This document shows, piece by piece, positions 1 through 12,180 of a DNA stretch of 64,000 nt. The translations under genes and the position numbers were made by a program. Below the pieces are notes generated by a model, which saw nothing but the letters and a program-made list of their open reading frames with translations, was not told where the DNA came from and ran no database searches. Where the stretch lies: positions 6,386,001 through 6,450,000 of the forward strand of contig CP053167.1 in assembly GCA_014607495.2 (NCBI GenBank), given 5' to 3'. The stretch comes from Carposina sasakii (Eukaryota > Arthropoda > Insecta > Lepidoptera > Carposinidae). Within the stretch, counting starts at the first letter, position 1, and each line of letters opens with the position of its first letter.

Positions 1-58
1 CTACAGTGGGCTATTTACATAGCTTTACGCTTAACATACCCTTTTTGTTACACTCTGT
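1..58. repeat. MITE A, truncated right half
   Basis: The first bases match the right arm of the palindromic element seen whole at 4823-5066: the segment reading from the 'cagtgggctatttac' block through the 'gttacactctgta' terminus. The left half lies outside the window. Confidence 0.75.
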
Positions 59-2100
59 ATATAAGTTCTGTGTTATTTGTCTGTCTTTTTAACATTACCT
101 TAAACTACATATTTTTGTTATTTATTTTAAAGTTATAGGCATCTCAAATTATTGTAATAATACATTTTTTTTTGTCCAAAAATATCAAAGAATCCATTTG
201 CAATCGATAGACATACTAATATACCTATAGGTATAACATTTTAACCATATTAAAAGACCTAACATTTTGCAAAAATGTTATTAAATCTAAAGCCTCAATA
301 GGCCACAGTATGTAAAAAGTCGTGGAATAAATGCAGAGCGCGTAGGACAGAGGTAGGGTAGGTACAGCCATTCATTTGAGGAGTCACGTAGGTAATGTAT
401 ATTCTAATATATTTGCGGGACCGTGCCCACCGGCCCGTGCGGTCTGCGGACGTAGGGATGGGACTTTTATCGATAGATATGTAAAGTTATCGATAAAATT
501 CTGAAGCTTTCGATACAATTGTATTAATATTTTGTCTGTGTACAATAAAGAATTTAATTATTGTCTTTTCATCGCTTATATACCCTATTTAAAAAAAATA
601 ATGTATTTAATTTAAGATAAACTATTATTTGGTTTTATTAAAGTTTATACCATATTCTTTACCTACCCCAATTAAATTGTAGTTTGTATTTCTTTACATT
701 AAAGAGAACCGACATGTAAATAGTGTATTTAAATCACAGAGAAAATTTCAAGTATCTTATACTTTTAACTATTGAACAATTTTTCTAAGTCAATTAATTT
801 AAATTGTAACAATATTTAATTTTCATTATCAAATTGAAGCTTGTGAAAGGAATATAATACTTATTGTATCATTTATAAAAACTGTAGTTTATTATTCGAT
901 TATTCGTACTAGTTATTTATTAGTACCTATTACCTACTTAGTACCCTAGCACAAAATATTTTTGGATAGGTCCCACATATTTTCTTTCTTTTTTTTATAA
1001 AATATCTTATTTTAAAGCAAATTATCGACAACAGTAACGTGCAACACTACTTGACCTCGTATTTACCCTGCACCGCGCCAGTTCATCTTCATTTTTTATC
1101 TCTCTCACTGGAAAAGGCAAAAAATAGAATACGGCTCAAGTAATGAGTGTAAAAAAAATTTAAGCAGAAATATAAGGTACTCCATTCATTTGCCGTTAAT
1201 CTACAAAGTGTACCTAGATGGCTAGATGTAAGGCTTTTTATAGAGATTGCCATATTTTTCTGTAGCCATATGAAAGGCAAATTGAAAAAGATTTTTTTAT
1301 TTATTGTTTGTATTTTAAAATATTGGATACAAACTTTTGCCCGCTAGGCTACATTCCGTGGCCCTTCACCGTACTTCAAAGTATACCAAAATTATAAGAA
1401 GTTTAGATGAGTAAATAAAGAGCTAACAAACAAATAAATATACAGACTTACTTTTTCATTTATAATATTAGATAGGGTACTTACCTATGCGTAGTTTTAA
1501 GATGTTTTTTTACTATGCCAATAAATTAAAATAACGTTATAGAGACATTAAATAAAATACATCTATTGAGTAAAATGAGCGGTCCTTAAAAATCTGGGTT
1601 CTAATAACAAAGTAGCCTTTGTAAGTATCACAATTCCGAAACAGAGGTCCCAAACATGTCTAATTGAACATGCTCTAAGACCCCAAGCCCGAATACAAGA
1701 CAATTTGGTACAAACTGTCAAGGCTAATTGGCGGAATATCTTGTAAATTGGAAATAAAGGGCCAGAAGGGACGAGCCCCAATTTGTGGTATTAATGGGAA
1801 ACAGATTAGTGGAATATTATCCGAGGAGAATCCGTCTCAAGTGGAAACAAGTGCAAGCTTCATCATGTACTGTCCAGAGGCAATTAGGGTCTTACTAACA
1901 ATATTATTTTGCTGGTCAACTAAAACTTCCCAAATAGGCTCTAGTCCTTTAGCCGTATATTTAAGTCGACTACCTACTATATTATATTAAAAATTGACCT
2001 AAACGGAGAACAATTATATGTTTCCTGTGGTGTTCACTATTTATTTTGATATGACATGTAACTACTTCTAGTACTAGTAGTGTACCTGGACATAAATTAA
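59..2100. other. AT-rich intergenic stretch
   Basis: No coding region is supported. Short ORFs here are unsupported by codon pattern, domains or splice signals. Homopolymer A/T runs are common, and a small cluster of ATCGATA-type motifs occurs near 465-505. Confidence 0.6.
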
Positions 2101-2103
2101 TTC

Positions 2104-2205
2104 ACGCCTCTTTCTCGGAGGGGTACGGAGAGATCACGGATCTCCATTTGCTACGGTCCTGACACACCTGTTTCGCTTCATCTACTTTCATGATACTCTT
2201 CATGC
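2104..2205 (-). pseudogene. 3' end of a non-LTR retrotransposon ORF2
   Basis: On the minus strand this reads as an open peptide containing QVCQDRSKWRS and ending PYPSEKEA followed by TGA. That is the usual C-terminus of RTE-type LINE polymerases in Lepidoptera. The segment from about 36300 on the plus strand is a more degraded copy of the same region, with the shared core 'gatgaagcgaaa...agcaaatggaga'. It is a dead 5'-truncated copy. The family name is inferred from the peptide pattern only. Confidence 0.6.
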
Positions 2206-2240
2206 ACGCTCGTCCGTCGGTTTAGGGTAGGTACTTGACC

Positions 2241-3998
2241 TGCCCTTTTTTATACAATTTCACTGATTTAATCGGTGAAGTTCGGCGAGTTTTGTATATT
2301 ATATCTAAAATTACTGTCTGAAAACTTTAGTATAATAACTCTAGTAATTTTAGCTTCCTTATGAACATGCGCACATGAAGAGAGATAATCATTTCTTTTA
2401 TCTAAAAATAGATATTAGCCCAGGATAACCACATCGCCATATCTCTATGACATGGATCCGATGAATCGACACATCGCACAAATATCGAGATAATTTCTCA
2501 CCGAAATATGTGACAAGTTTAGATATTTGAGAATTAATTAAACGAAGCAACAGGGCGTGCCATTTTACGAGCAGACATACCTACACGCATGGCGTCACAC
2601 ATGCGACAAGCGACATATTACATTACAGGGCTGCCAACTGAAGGGTGTAACAAATTAAAGATGTCAGGTTGGCAAGAATGTTTGTGTCAGAGGTAAAGAG
2701 GTTTTAATTGAACGGTTCTGGAAATTGCTGGAATTGTACTATTTGGAATTTAATTTGTAAGTTTTAAAATTAATAGTTGGAAGGTATAAATATTTTAATG
2801 TAAAGCTTGTAAAAGTGCATTTGTCATTAGCTGTTTTTATTTATACGACAATAAAAAAGAAGCGTTTTCCGATGATTTATATAAAATTTAAACAATATCG
2901 TTGAATAATTAGAAATTTATCGAGAAACGGATCATATAACATTGTTTACATGATTCAGATCACATCAGATGTAAACTGACACAGGACAATGTTTAGAGGC
3001 GGAAAACGAATCTTTTGCAATAAAAAAAAAACATTTTTTTTTCACGTATTATTGAAAAAATACTTGAACATTGTTAATACTCTCTCTTGCCATAATACAT
3101 TTCGCCGGAAAACGTCATTTTTAAATACTCTTTAACTTTAGATGCAGTTTTGTTATAACACCGTTAAAGTCTAAATGTACTACCCCTACATAAAACGCAT
3201 TTATTTATTACCACAAATCACCATCGCTCCATAAATAGGTTTACATAGCGCGGATACATTATAAATCTTCTCAGCACGTCGCGAGCTGCCGAGTATATCG
3301 GAGGCATGCGGGGTAAATCGGGGACAAGAGGGGTAAATAGGGACATGAGGGGCACAGGCAAATCTGCAAGCAACGACAAGACATTTGCCAGCCATGATTT
3401 ATGGAGCTCTGTTATCGACACGCCACAGCCTACCCTTCTGTCAGCATCGGAACAGGAGCTGTGAAGTCGAATTTAGTGTAGAGAAATATCTTGTTAAGTA
3501 CATTTTTTTTTGTACTTTTATGTATATATCTGAGATACATCCGTTTTGAGCCATTGATGTTCAATTGAGGAATATAACAGAAATTAAAAAATAAATATAA
3601 AAATGCAACCTATAATGCTAACCATTAATACTTATCGGAATAATTTAATTACTTCCATAGTTTTTATCCTACAGTAAAAAACATATAAAAGCATATTTGT
3701 TAAATAAATTAAGTATTCCTACTAACCGAACTTTTCATAAAATATTTAGCATGTTTTGCCACTCCACACATCTCATGTTCTGTTCTAAATCACCGTCCGC
3801 TAGTGCGTGGTAGGGCTGCCCCGCGCGATTTTTTGTAAGATTTTCCGCGTGGATGCGCGCGCGCCGACTGCCATTGATTAATCGACTATTGATTGGGACG
3901 GACGGCTCTGACGGTTTTCAAATTTAGGGTCAATTTTGGACGGAATAGAGAAAAGTATTTATTCGCTACCGATTTTGATCCTAGGCTAATGCGCGGCT
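2241..3998. other. intergenic, no gene seen
   Basis: No supported gene. A GC-rich patch at about 3785-3910 with several GCGC/CGCG words stands out from AT-rich surroundings and might be regulatory, but nothing in the sequence identifies it. Confidence 0.5.
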
Positions 3999-4165
3999 TT
4001 ACTAGAATACATCAGCTGCATCTATGCTTGTACCTACATGTCGTATGAGTCGTCTAAGGAACTCGACTAACTCACAGGCGATAAGCTATCAACTTATCAC
4101 TGATCATTAACATCAGCTAAAACTAAAACTGTGGAAGCTTCTCTATGATCCTGCCGTCACATTAT
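3999..4165 (-). repeat. repeat D copy, minus orientation
   Basis: Contains the reverse complement of the repeat D core: 'actagaatacatcagctgcatct' followed by a degenerate 'gtcgtctaaggaactcgactaa...gcgataagct' block. The same family is at 4448-4660, 9774-9962, 17240-17440 and 22532-22712. No coding capacity or terminal repeats are visible. Confidence 0.65.
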
Positions 4166-4447
4166 AGCCGAGTGTATATGACGCACTTAAATATACTCGT
4201 ATAAAAGCGTTCAAAATTTAGATCGCGCTACACAATAATAAAACGTTCACCGAGTCCAGTGATGCGTATTTCGAACACAACCAAAAGTCCAGTGACGCGT
4301 CACTAGCAGGCGAATACGTCAAACGCATCCTATCTAGTTTAATAAGGGGTTGAACTTTCAACTTAGCTGGTAAAGTTTTGAAATTATTTTTTTTCGTAAA
4401 GTTTGATATACTTGCATAATTTTTACGTATATTTACTTTATTCTCGG

Positions 4448-4660
4448 CAGTATTACAAAAATGGGGTAGCCAGAACTGGATAATTATGAAGGAGATCTCA
4501 CAGCCACGTTTAGCAAAGCGCGGTCAGATGTAAAAGATCAGTGACAAGTTACTAGCCTGAGAAAACGCCTCTGAGCTCCTTAGTCGACTCTTACGACATG
4601 CACGGAAGGAGATGCAGCTGATTATTCTAATGAAGACCCGCATCAGGCCTGTATGAGTCG
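4448..4660 (+). repeat. repeat D copy
   Basis: Starts with 'aaaaatggggtagccagaact' and runs to 'ggaaggagatgcagctgat', matching 9774-9962 and 17240-17440 base for base over long parts. It forms an inverted pair with the copy at 3999-4165. The family is unclassified. Confidence 0.7.
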
Positions 4661-4822
4661 TCAAAAACTTTTATAACCAGTAAAACAAATGCAACATATA
4701 TTTTTTCAATTCACGATTTATAGCTACGAGTATGTGACAGTTTTTTAGTAGATGAGCGATATTAAATGAAGAAATAGCGAAAGCCATATTTTCACAGCAA
4801 TCATATGAATATTATACCAGTA

Positions 4823-5066
4823 TACAGGGTGTAACAAAAAGGGTATGTTAAGCGAAAAGCTACGTAAATATCCACAAAATTTGAGACTCGAAATCACATG
4901 TTTATTTTTCCCGATAGTATGGAGAATTTTTAAATATCTCAGGAGTTTTCATACAATCTGAAAAATAAGCATGTGATTTCGAGACCCAAATTTTGTGGAT
5001 AGGTTCTCTACAGTGGGCTATTTACGTAGCTTTTCGCTTAACATACCCTTTTTGTTACATCCTGTA
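4823..5066. repeat. MITE A, full palindromic copy
   Basis: Begins 'tacagggtgtaac' and ends 'gttacatcctgta', flanked by TA on both sides, which fits a TA target duplication. The two halves are inverted copies of about 110 bases each: 'aaaagggtatgttaagcgaaaagctacgtaaata' on the left mirrors 'ttacgtagcttttcgcttaacataccctttt' on the right. No ORF is present, so this is a non-autonomous foldback element. Other copies are at 10278-10540, 17524-17781 and 57426-57689. Confidence 0.85.
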
Positions 5067-6489
5067 TAATATCATTGCTCTCATGGAAGTTCCTGATATA
5101 CGTCACGAAATAGTTTCGTATCTCGCTAACGAAACGAAGCCACAAACCGCCAATTTACTTGCAAGTCTGATCAAAGATGTCTTCACCCTATACACAATAT
5201 TTGCTGCTATTTCGATGAAGGTAGATCAAATAGGGACGAGTTACACTACTCTGTTTTAACCTAAGATTACTTAATTCTACGTAGTAAATAGCTTAGACTT
5301 ACCGTTATGAACGATTACTGATAAAACGTGGAATATTGTTTCAAGGGTAACGTTTTCGCTACTGGTCACGACTTCAATTCTTATTCTTCATTGTATTACC
5401 TACACAATAAATTTTCAGCAATAAAGTTGTTCAAAAAGAAAATGAAGAAAAGCGTCAAATGTTGCATAGAATTATGTAATTAACTATCCTAGATATAATA
5501 TAGAACGTATTTTATTTTAAACAACAATGAAACCTTTGAATGAAACCCTTTTCATCCACTCAGTGGTCAATCTGTCTGCATGTCTGTCACACCCTTTTAT
5601 TCTGATACGGTCTGGTATGTGCTTAGCTTCCCAATTCGAACTCTTTTTATCGACTAGTTCTTTAAAGGACCTTCATTTTAGTAGTTATATTATAGGAAAC
5701 AGGTATAAACTCAATGTAGTTATATTAGTGGTTTACTAATTTACTAATTTCTATAATCCTGAGGATGCCACGGTTGTTGGCGAAACATATGTAGATTTTT
5801 TTATCTAGTTTTTGATTTCGGAATAGTGCAATGTATTGTCTTGCATGCTTGGTGCTCGGGTCTGGTTTCTCGTGGCGATTGTAGTTAGTGCAAGTGCCTG
5901 TTTTCGCAGTTATGAGTTATCAGATCCGAGGGTCAGTGGAGGGTGTAGGGCCCGGTGGGCGCACCCATAGTGAATAAACTCAATGTATAAAATCAATGTA
6001 CCTATTTAAACTTTACATTTTTTTTCCATTTATTTATTAGTAATTTTATAAATATCACAAGTAAAATTTACATTTTACACTACTTACTACTTACTTCTTG
6101 TGAGTATTAGTTGAACCTTAATTAAACCACAGTGATTTTGAATATTGAATGTGGTCCCTATTGAGTTTCTAATATGGCGAAACGTGAATACCTGCTAAAC
6201 TAAGTTCATATGAACGCTTCGAGAATTCTTCAAAGTAAATACACTTACTTTCGAGTATTAAGCATTCAGGTTAAATATTCTCTGTAAACTAATATTTTGT
6301 ATAGAAGAACTAATCTAAATTTATGAATGTGTATGTACATATATTCCTAACATTTGCATCAACTTCTTAATGTGTAAACTTTCATGAGATTCTTATGTCA
6401 GTACTTTTTTACTCAGTTTCTATAATTTCGTATGTGATTTCCTAATCGTTCACAGAGTACCAAACAGCTGTTTTGGGGCATTAATTTCT
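5067..6489. other. intergenic, no gene seen
   Basis: No supported gene. A moderately GC-rich stretch at 5756-5970 (around 'ggatgccacggttgttggcg') has the look of an old repeat fragment, but no second copy in the window confirms it. Confidence 0.4.
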
Positions 6490-6519
6490 TGAGGTTATCA
6501 AATTGTTGATTGTTATATC

Positions 6520-6765
6520 AAATCTAGATGTTTGCAAACATAAATTTCTTTATGTGACATTCTTTTTGTTACATTCTGTAGATGTAGGCTATTTAAGAAT
6601 AGGTACTAAAAGACCACCGTCAAAAATTTATCCACAAAATTCCAGAGAAAGGGAAATTCCGAGGCAAGTAAGAAATATTCATGAAATCTTGCAAAATAAA
6701 CATAAGAATGATTGCACACTTTGTTTATAGGTTCACTATTGATTAACACTTTTGTTACACCCTAA
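6520..6765. repeat. decayed MITE A copy
   Basis: Blocks resembling MITE A remain: 'acattctttttgttacattctgta', 'tatccacaaaatt', 'gaaatcttgcaaaataaacat' and a terminal 'ttttgttacaccct'. The order and spacing fit the element, but the copy is rearranged and heavily mutated. Confidence 0.5.
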
Positions 6766-7036
6766 AGTATGTACCTACATGCACGTACATTATATGTACG
6801 TATATATGTACCTATATATAGGTATATATCTTCGGTCTACCACGTTCGTTGGCGAATGTCCAAATATATAATTCCAGTTCTGCCGGTTCACTAGCCTTCT
6901 CCATTTTGTGTACCCGGACCGCAGAGCACAATACGTGGGGCTCCACAATGGAATACCTAATATTACTTGGGTGTCTCTACATCAAAACTTATGGTGAATC
7001 AGATAATATAGACTTTAGGGTAATATTAATTGACCA

Positions 7037-7125
7037 TTTGACAGCAGTGATAGTCCAGTGGTTAAGACGTGCACCTTCCAAACGGGAGGCGTAAGTTCGA
7101 TCCCAGTCGCGGGCCAGTACCAATG
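7037..7125 (+). repeat. tRNA-derived SINE head
   Basis: Shows a pol III A-box-like block ('tgatagtccagtggttaaga') and, about 35 bases on, a B-box-like block ('agttcgatccc'), followed by unrelated sequence with a T-run. Spacing is that of a tRNA, but the arms do not close into a cloverleaf, so this is a SINE head and not a tRNA gene. A B-box remnant of the same family lies at 10205-10245. Confidence 0.65.
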
Positions 7126-7954
7126 ATTTTTTTTCATGTACAGATTTTAAAGTTGTAAAATTGTGACTTATCTCGTGCCTCGGAAAGCACGTAAAACCGT
7201 TGGTCCTGCGCCTGATCTCTCTCCGGTCGTGTCGACTATTCATTTTTACTTTCGCATTACACACTACAACTAGTTCTAAAGAGAGCTAACTCAAATACCA
7301 TGCAATTTCACAATACTAACTTAATATTTTGCTTTTTACTTTGTTTTGTAGCCTAAAAACTTAAAACCTAGTCTTCCTAGATAAGATAGCGAAGTTGATT
7401 TTTTAACTGCCATGGTAAATATCATTGAAATCTCCTTTTATATTTCGATTAATTAAATGCTCCCACTATATACCATTATCTAGGTTCCAAAACTAGACAT
7501 ATCTCTAATTGAAAAGACCTTATAGAAGCAAATATTTCGATCATATCACAGACGAAATATAAAAATAATATTTCCAAAAATAAATCGCGACCCCAAAAAA
7601 TCTCCCACAAAAAATATTTTCACAGAAAAAGGCTGGCGAATATAAAAAAATCGTACGTAGAATTCAACCCCATTGCTGGGGGTAGGGAGCGTGAAAATCA
7701 TAGCGAATGTGCCCCGGCGGTGGCTTCTATAGGCACTCAGTGACTTCAGCGAATGGATTTTGTACTTTACATGCAGTTACGTGGTATAATCACGTTAGTA
7801 TAATCACAGTTACGAGTAATAGGTATCTCATACGAGAAAACAAGAAAGTTCGAATTGCATAAATTGCTATCGTGGGTATCGTAGAGGCAAATAAGGTTTT
7901 CCGGGAGGTGAGCAGCGGCGCCTCTCGTGTTGACAGTCCTAAAATAAAATTGTG

Positions 7955-8060
7955 GTCACCAACTCGATGCCCAGCGTGGTGATTGTGGCCAAAAACCCAC
8001 GCAGTAGTCTTGTGGCATGCTCTGAGGGTGGCCTACGGCCAGCAGTGGACTGCAATAGGA
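7955..8060 (+). repeat. retroelement 3' tail repeat
   Basis: Contains 'cagcagtggactgcaatagg' preceded by 'cttgtggcatgc'. The same block occurs at 9640-9745, 14828-14940, 17786-17885 and, as a variant, 63245-63315. Some copies end in a (GAT)n run, typical of the 3' end of a lepidopteran retroelement. The family is not identified. Confidence 0.6.
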
Positions 8061-8065
8061 TGGTT

Positions 8066-9630
8066 TGTAGTTTGTATCACTCATTTTACTGATTAACCTT
8101 TTCATAGAATTTTAAATTTTCACATTTATGGTAATAACAGGTAGAGCAAATAATTTCTAATATAAGAAATAGTTATTAAATATTATGTTTTTGCTCTACT
8201 ATTTTACTTGTGCCTCTGTTTTCACGAGTATGTGTGTGTGTTTAGTCCAAAACACGTTGGTACAAGCTTTAAGTGCATTTTGAAAAGGATTTGAGAATTA
8301 GTGTAACATGCAAATTAGCATTTCCATTAAGTATATTATTTTGTATGTTAAAACATATTGTTATGTGCTATGCTGTTGTTAAGCTAAACTTAAATAGGAA
8401 TTATAATTTATAAATCTATTCATGTAAAAACCGATTCTTAAGTTAAGTAGTAATACCTACTGAGAAAAAGTGAAAGCTAAATAAATCTAAAATATCCAAG
8501 AAAGAAAAAAGCGGCAGGAAACCTTTCTCAATTCAATTTATTCGTTACAAAAATGTTGTATTCCTATTCCAGGAGCACTCCAATCTTCAAACATCGTCGT
8601 CTCCAAAAGCACTATTAACATACAAAACAGCTCCGTACGTTATGTATGTTTGTATGTTGGTGCCGAGGCAGCGAGATAGGACGTGCATCGGCAGCTGAAT
8701 GAATCTCTGCATCGCTCTCAATTGCATAGAGTTCGTGTGGCTTAGAAACGAGTTAAAATTTTGAAATCTGATTATGGTGAATGCCGATTGTAGGTAATAT
8801 TACGAAAAAAAAAATTGTTTAAATAAAAGCAGTCACATATGATACGCTTAGGGTTGCCACCCGTACTATAGTATCGTGCTATATTTCAGTCCATTGTACT
8901 ATATGTTATAGAAAAATAATAAAGTACGAAGAATACTATATTTTCACCGGTAATTCATTTAGGCATTGCGAATTTTAGAATGAAATACATTCACGTTGTT
9001 CGTTGGTCACACGTCACGGCAAGTAAACATAAAATGAACTTTTTGGCAGTATTAGTTTCCTTAGCCTTTCCCGAAAGGGATAAATTACACATGGAAAAAT
9101 AAATAATTACAAAAAATTAATGTTTTTTTCTCTCTTGAATTTCTCAATAATACTAAGTATATTTTTTGCAATGTTTTGAAATAAATACTATATATAATAC
9201 GCTCGATTCGCCTGCCACATTAGTCTGTAGATAGAATTTACTAGTATGTAGTTTATAATTTAAACAAAGATCACTCCTAAATGATAGAAATCTAGGCTTC
9301 GAGTAAATATACCGTCATTATATGCACTCGGGGCGAGGCGTGCTTATTTCTATAAATCGATACAAGAGATTTTCAGTGGACCAATAAGGTAATTTTAGCC
9401 ACTTCTACACAAGTGTAGCTCTACATGGAATCCGTTGTCCACACGCCACGCATTTCGCGCCGGACTGCATCCACGAGAGGCCTATTGTCGGCTTTCAGAT
9501 GTCTATAGGGACGTCTATAGATTAGAGGGCATATGTTCTGGAATGTTCTGGAATATGGTATAGAACGGTAAAGCTTTAACATTTGAGATATTCTCCTAAC
9601 TTAAAATTGTATATATATCAGGGGGCAAAC
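8066..9630. other. intergenic, no gene seen
   Basis: No supported gene or clear repeat was found here. Sequence is AT-rich with homopolymer runs. Confidence 0.45.
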
Positions 9631-9639
9631 ATAAAACAG

Positions 9640-9745
9640 TCACCAATCCCCATGCCCAGCGTGGTGACTATGGGCAGGAATCCAGTTAAAGCCTTGTTGC
9701 AAGCCCACGGCCAGCAGTGGACTGCAATAGACTGATGACAAACTG
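9640..9745 (+). repeat. retroelement 3' tail repeat
   Basis: Matches 7955-8060 ('catgcccagcgtggtga...cagcagtggactgcaatag'). It lies just upstream of a repeat D copy. A 119-residue open frame on the minus strand crosses both repeats and is fortuitous. Confidence 0.65.
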
Positions 9746-9773
9746 TCACTTTACATATAGACCTCTGTGTTCC

Positions 9774-9962
9774 CAAAATGGGGTAGCAAGAACTGCAGGA
9801 ACATAAAAGATATCCCACAGCACGGTAGCATAGCGTAAGTGATATATGACATATCGCTAGCTTATCGCCCAAGAGATATCCGAGTTCCTTGGTCGACTCT
9901 TTTGACATGTACGGAAGGAGATGCAGCTGATGTATTCTAGTGAAGCCCCACATTAGCAAAGG
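9774..9962 (+). repeat. repeat D copy
   Basis: Matches repeat D along its whole length, from 'caaaatggggtagcaagaact' to 'gcagctgatgtattctagtgaa'. A MITE A copy follows about 315 bases downstream. Confidence 0.75.
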
Positions 9963-10204
9963 AACATCATTTGACAACTCGGAGAAAAGTTATTCCGTAT
10001 CTACTCCTCGTTTATTATTAGCTCTGCCATTAGTCTGTAGGTATACCTGCTTAATTACCTAATACTAACTAATCTGGCTAATAGCTTAGGTTCATACATT
10101 AGTGCTAAGTCTAATCTAGATTGCAACCAATGAATAGAATTTCAAGCTAATACATAGCTATTTATAATTCATAAATGACTTTACATGATATATTAGTGAA
10201 ATTT

Positions 10205-10245
10205 TTTCAAGGCGTAGATTCGATACCAGTCACGGGCTTGTACCA
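10205..10245 (+). repeat. SINE remnant (B-box part)
   Basis: 'ggcgtagattcgataccagtcacggg' matches the B-box end of the SINE at 7037-7125. Only this piece survives. Confidence 0.5.
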
Positions 10246-10277
10246 CTGAATGCATTTCTATAAATTGTCATTAAGCT

Positions 10278-10540
10278 ATATAGGGTGTAACAAGAAGGGT
10301 ATATTAAGCAAAAAGCTATATAAACAGCCCACTGTAAAGAACCTATTTCCAAAATTTGAGACTCGAAATCACATATTTATTTTTCAAGATTGTATGAACA
10401 TTCCCGAGTTGTTTAGGAATTCTCCATACTATCTGGAAAAATAAACATGTGATTTCGAGTCTGAAATTTTGTGGACAGGTTGCTTTCAGTGGGCTTTTTA
10501 TATAGCTTTTCCTTTAACATACTCCTTTTGTTACACCCTG
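10278..10540. repeat. MITE A, full palindromic copy
   Basis: Runs from 'tatagggtgtaacaagaaggg' to 'cttttgttacaccctg' with both arms and the 'attctccatactatctgg' centre. Relative to 4823-5066 the central segment is in the opposite orientation, as expected for a palindrome inserted either way round. Confidence 0.8.
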
Positions 10541-11790
10541 CGGGGGATGGCTTCAGGCAGGCAGTAGGATATAAAAGAATGCCAAATACTCGTATATCGG
10601 GCACCACTATGTCGTGGATTTACTTTATTGGGATGTCAGATCTTGTACCCTGGAGTTGGGTACTGAAAACCCTTGAATATCTAGCTCCAAAGTTTTGACT
10701 TATTATAAGGTGTCATGTAGTTCATATTATATGTATCAATAAACTTATTTAAGGCTCCAATTTATTCATACCTTACATACTATGTAATACATAATCACAA
10801 ATAATTATGCAACCAAAACTGAATCTCATTTGGTAAACACAGCATAATTCACGTGTAAACACCATAACCTCGAAATTAACAATCCTAATCCCATACAAAA
10901 TGCATGAGGCTCTTTAATTGGGTATTCTCTAGTCGCTGAAATTATACAGTCATGCCCCAAGCGGACCGCGGTCATAGCCTGTGTAGTTGATACAAAGCAA
11001 ACATTAGCCCAACCATGCATTATTGTCAAGCCCAGGACTAAAATTATGTGGCAACCCTAACATACTCTGCAAGCGGCACATACAAGCTTCAACTTTAAGT
11101 TTAACTAATATGGTTTTAACTCAGTTGGTTTGGATGGAACGTTACTGTGTTTCCACACTAGGCGGTTTTGTACATGCACCGAGCTGGCAAGTCGCATACG
11201 CGCCGATGGCTAGAGGCAGCAATGACAAAGATTGCAGGCAACTATGGTTGGCTTATTATTAACACCGCGTTTTCCGGTTGTGTGGGTCGGGTTTTTCTAT
11301 TTTGAATATTATTTTTTGTTGGCAATCCAAGTCTTTATTGTTTTTGAGCGTAATCTATATATCTATATTTATATAGGTGTATGATCTATGTTTAAGAAAC
11401 CGAAGCAGGATGGTGCTGCTTGTAGGTTGAACCAATTGGTGAAGTCGAAGACATTTATGGGCAAAAAGCTTCTAGTCCCTCTTGTGGAACCTATGGATAA
11501 CTGTTTGAAGAAAGTTATTAGGTTAGGTAGTTACTTATAGCTTGACAATGTGATGAACTTTCATGAATAAGAAGTTCACAACAATATTTCCATAACAATT
11601 TTGTTTTCAAAAAGGTATTTTAAATAAACATTTTTTTTAATGCTATAGACTGTTTGGTCAATTACCTGAAAATAATGAGTTGTTACGCGACCCGTTCGAA
11701 TGTAAAAATGAATTTTCCTACTGCAAAAAATGTGAAAATATTTTCTCGTTTACATGTTTTTCATGCATGTATGAAATTATAATTAAGATC
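10541..11790. other. intergenic, no gene seen
   Basis: No supported gene. Several ORFs of 64-79 codons are open by chance; none has a domain or splice signals that continue it. Confidence 0.45.
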
Positions 11791-11810
11791 CCTGGACCAG
11801 TAGGATCGAA

Positions 11811-12175
11811 ATGGCTTGCCTGCAACCTTATAAGTCTTTAAAGGGACATTATTTGCAAGGTCATAGGCATCTTAACAGGCCACTGTACCCTACACTGTAC
11901 ACCGTGGCTGTGTCTAGCACACATGACAACGCCACAGCACGTGATCATGGAATGCACAAGCATGGGCAAACAACAACAAGATCGGAGGATCAGTACCTCC
12001 GACCGCCAGCATCACTTTTCGGAAGCCTACAGCAAGCCTAGAAGACTGCTCACATTTTGGCAGACTTTGCTTTTCAGTTTTGGGTGGAGTAGGCAGATAA
12101 AGTAAAAAAATACGTACAATGTCTTTTAGAAGCTGAGTACGGAAAATGCCTACAACTTTACTAACTACCACCTAC
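11811..12175 (+). pseudogene. decayed non-LTR retrotransposon C-terminal fragment
   Basis: Two plus-strand frames carry a broken peptide. One frame has LKGHYLQGHRHLN. The other has TPQHVIMECTSMGKQ, followed by a leucine-rich stretch ending near RRLLTFWQTLLF. This resembles the RNase H and C-terminal region of LINEs that end in an RNase H domain. The frame changes at least once. The segment after it, 12101-12175, recurs at 18494-18570, consistent with a shared 3' UTR. The identification is by motif only. Confidence 0.45.
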
Positions 12176-12180
12176 GACGT

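Noticed and set aside
7037..7125. possible tRNA gene
   Set aside because: Same reasoning; it also has a truncated second copy at 10205.
9618..9977. 119-codon open frame on the minus strand
   Set aside because: Lies wholly across a retroelement tail repeat and repeat D; other copies of these repeats do not keep the frame.
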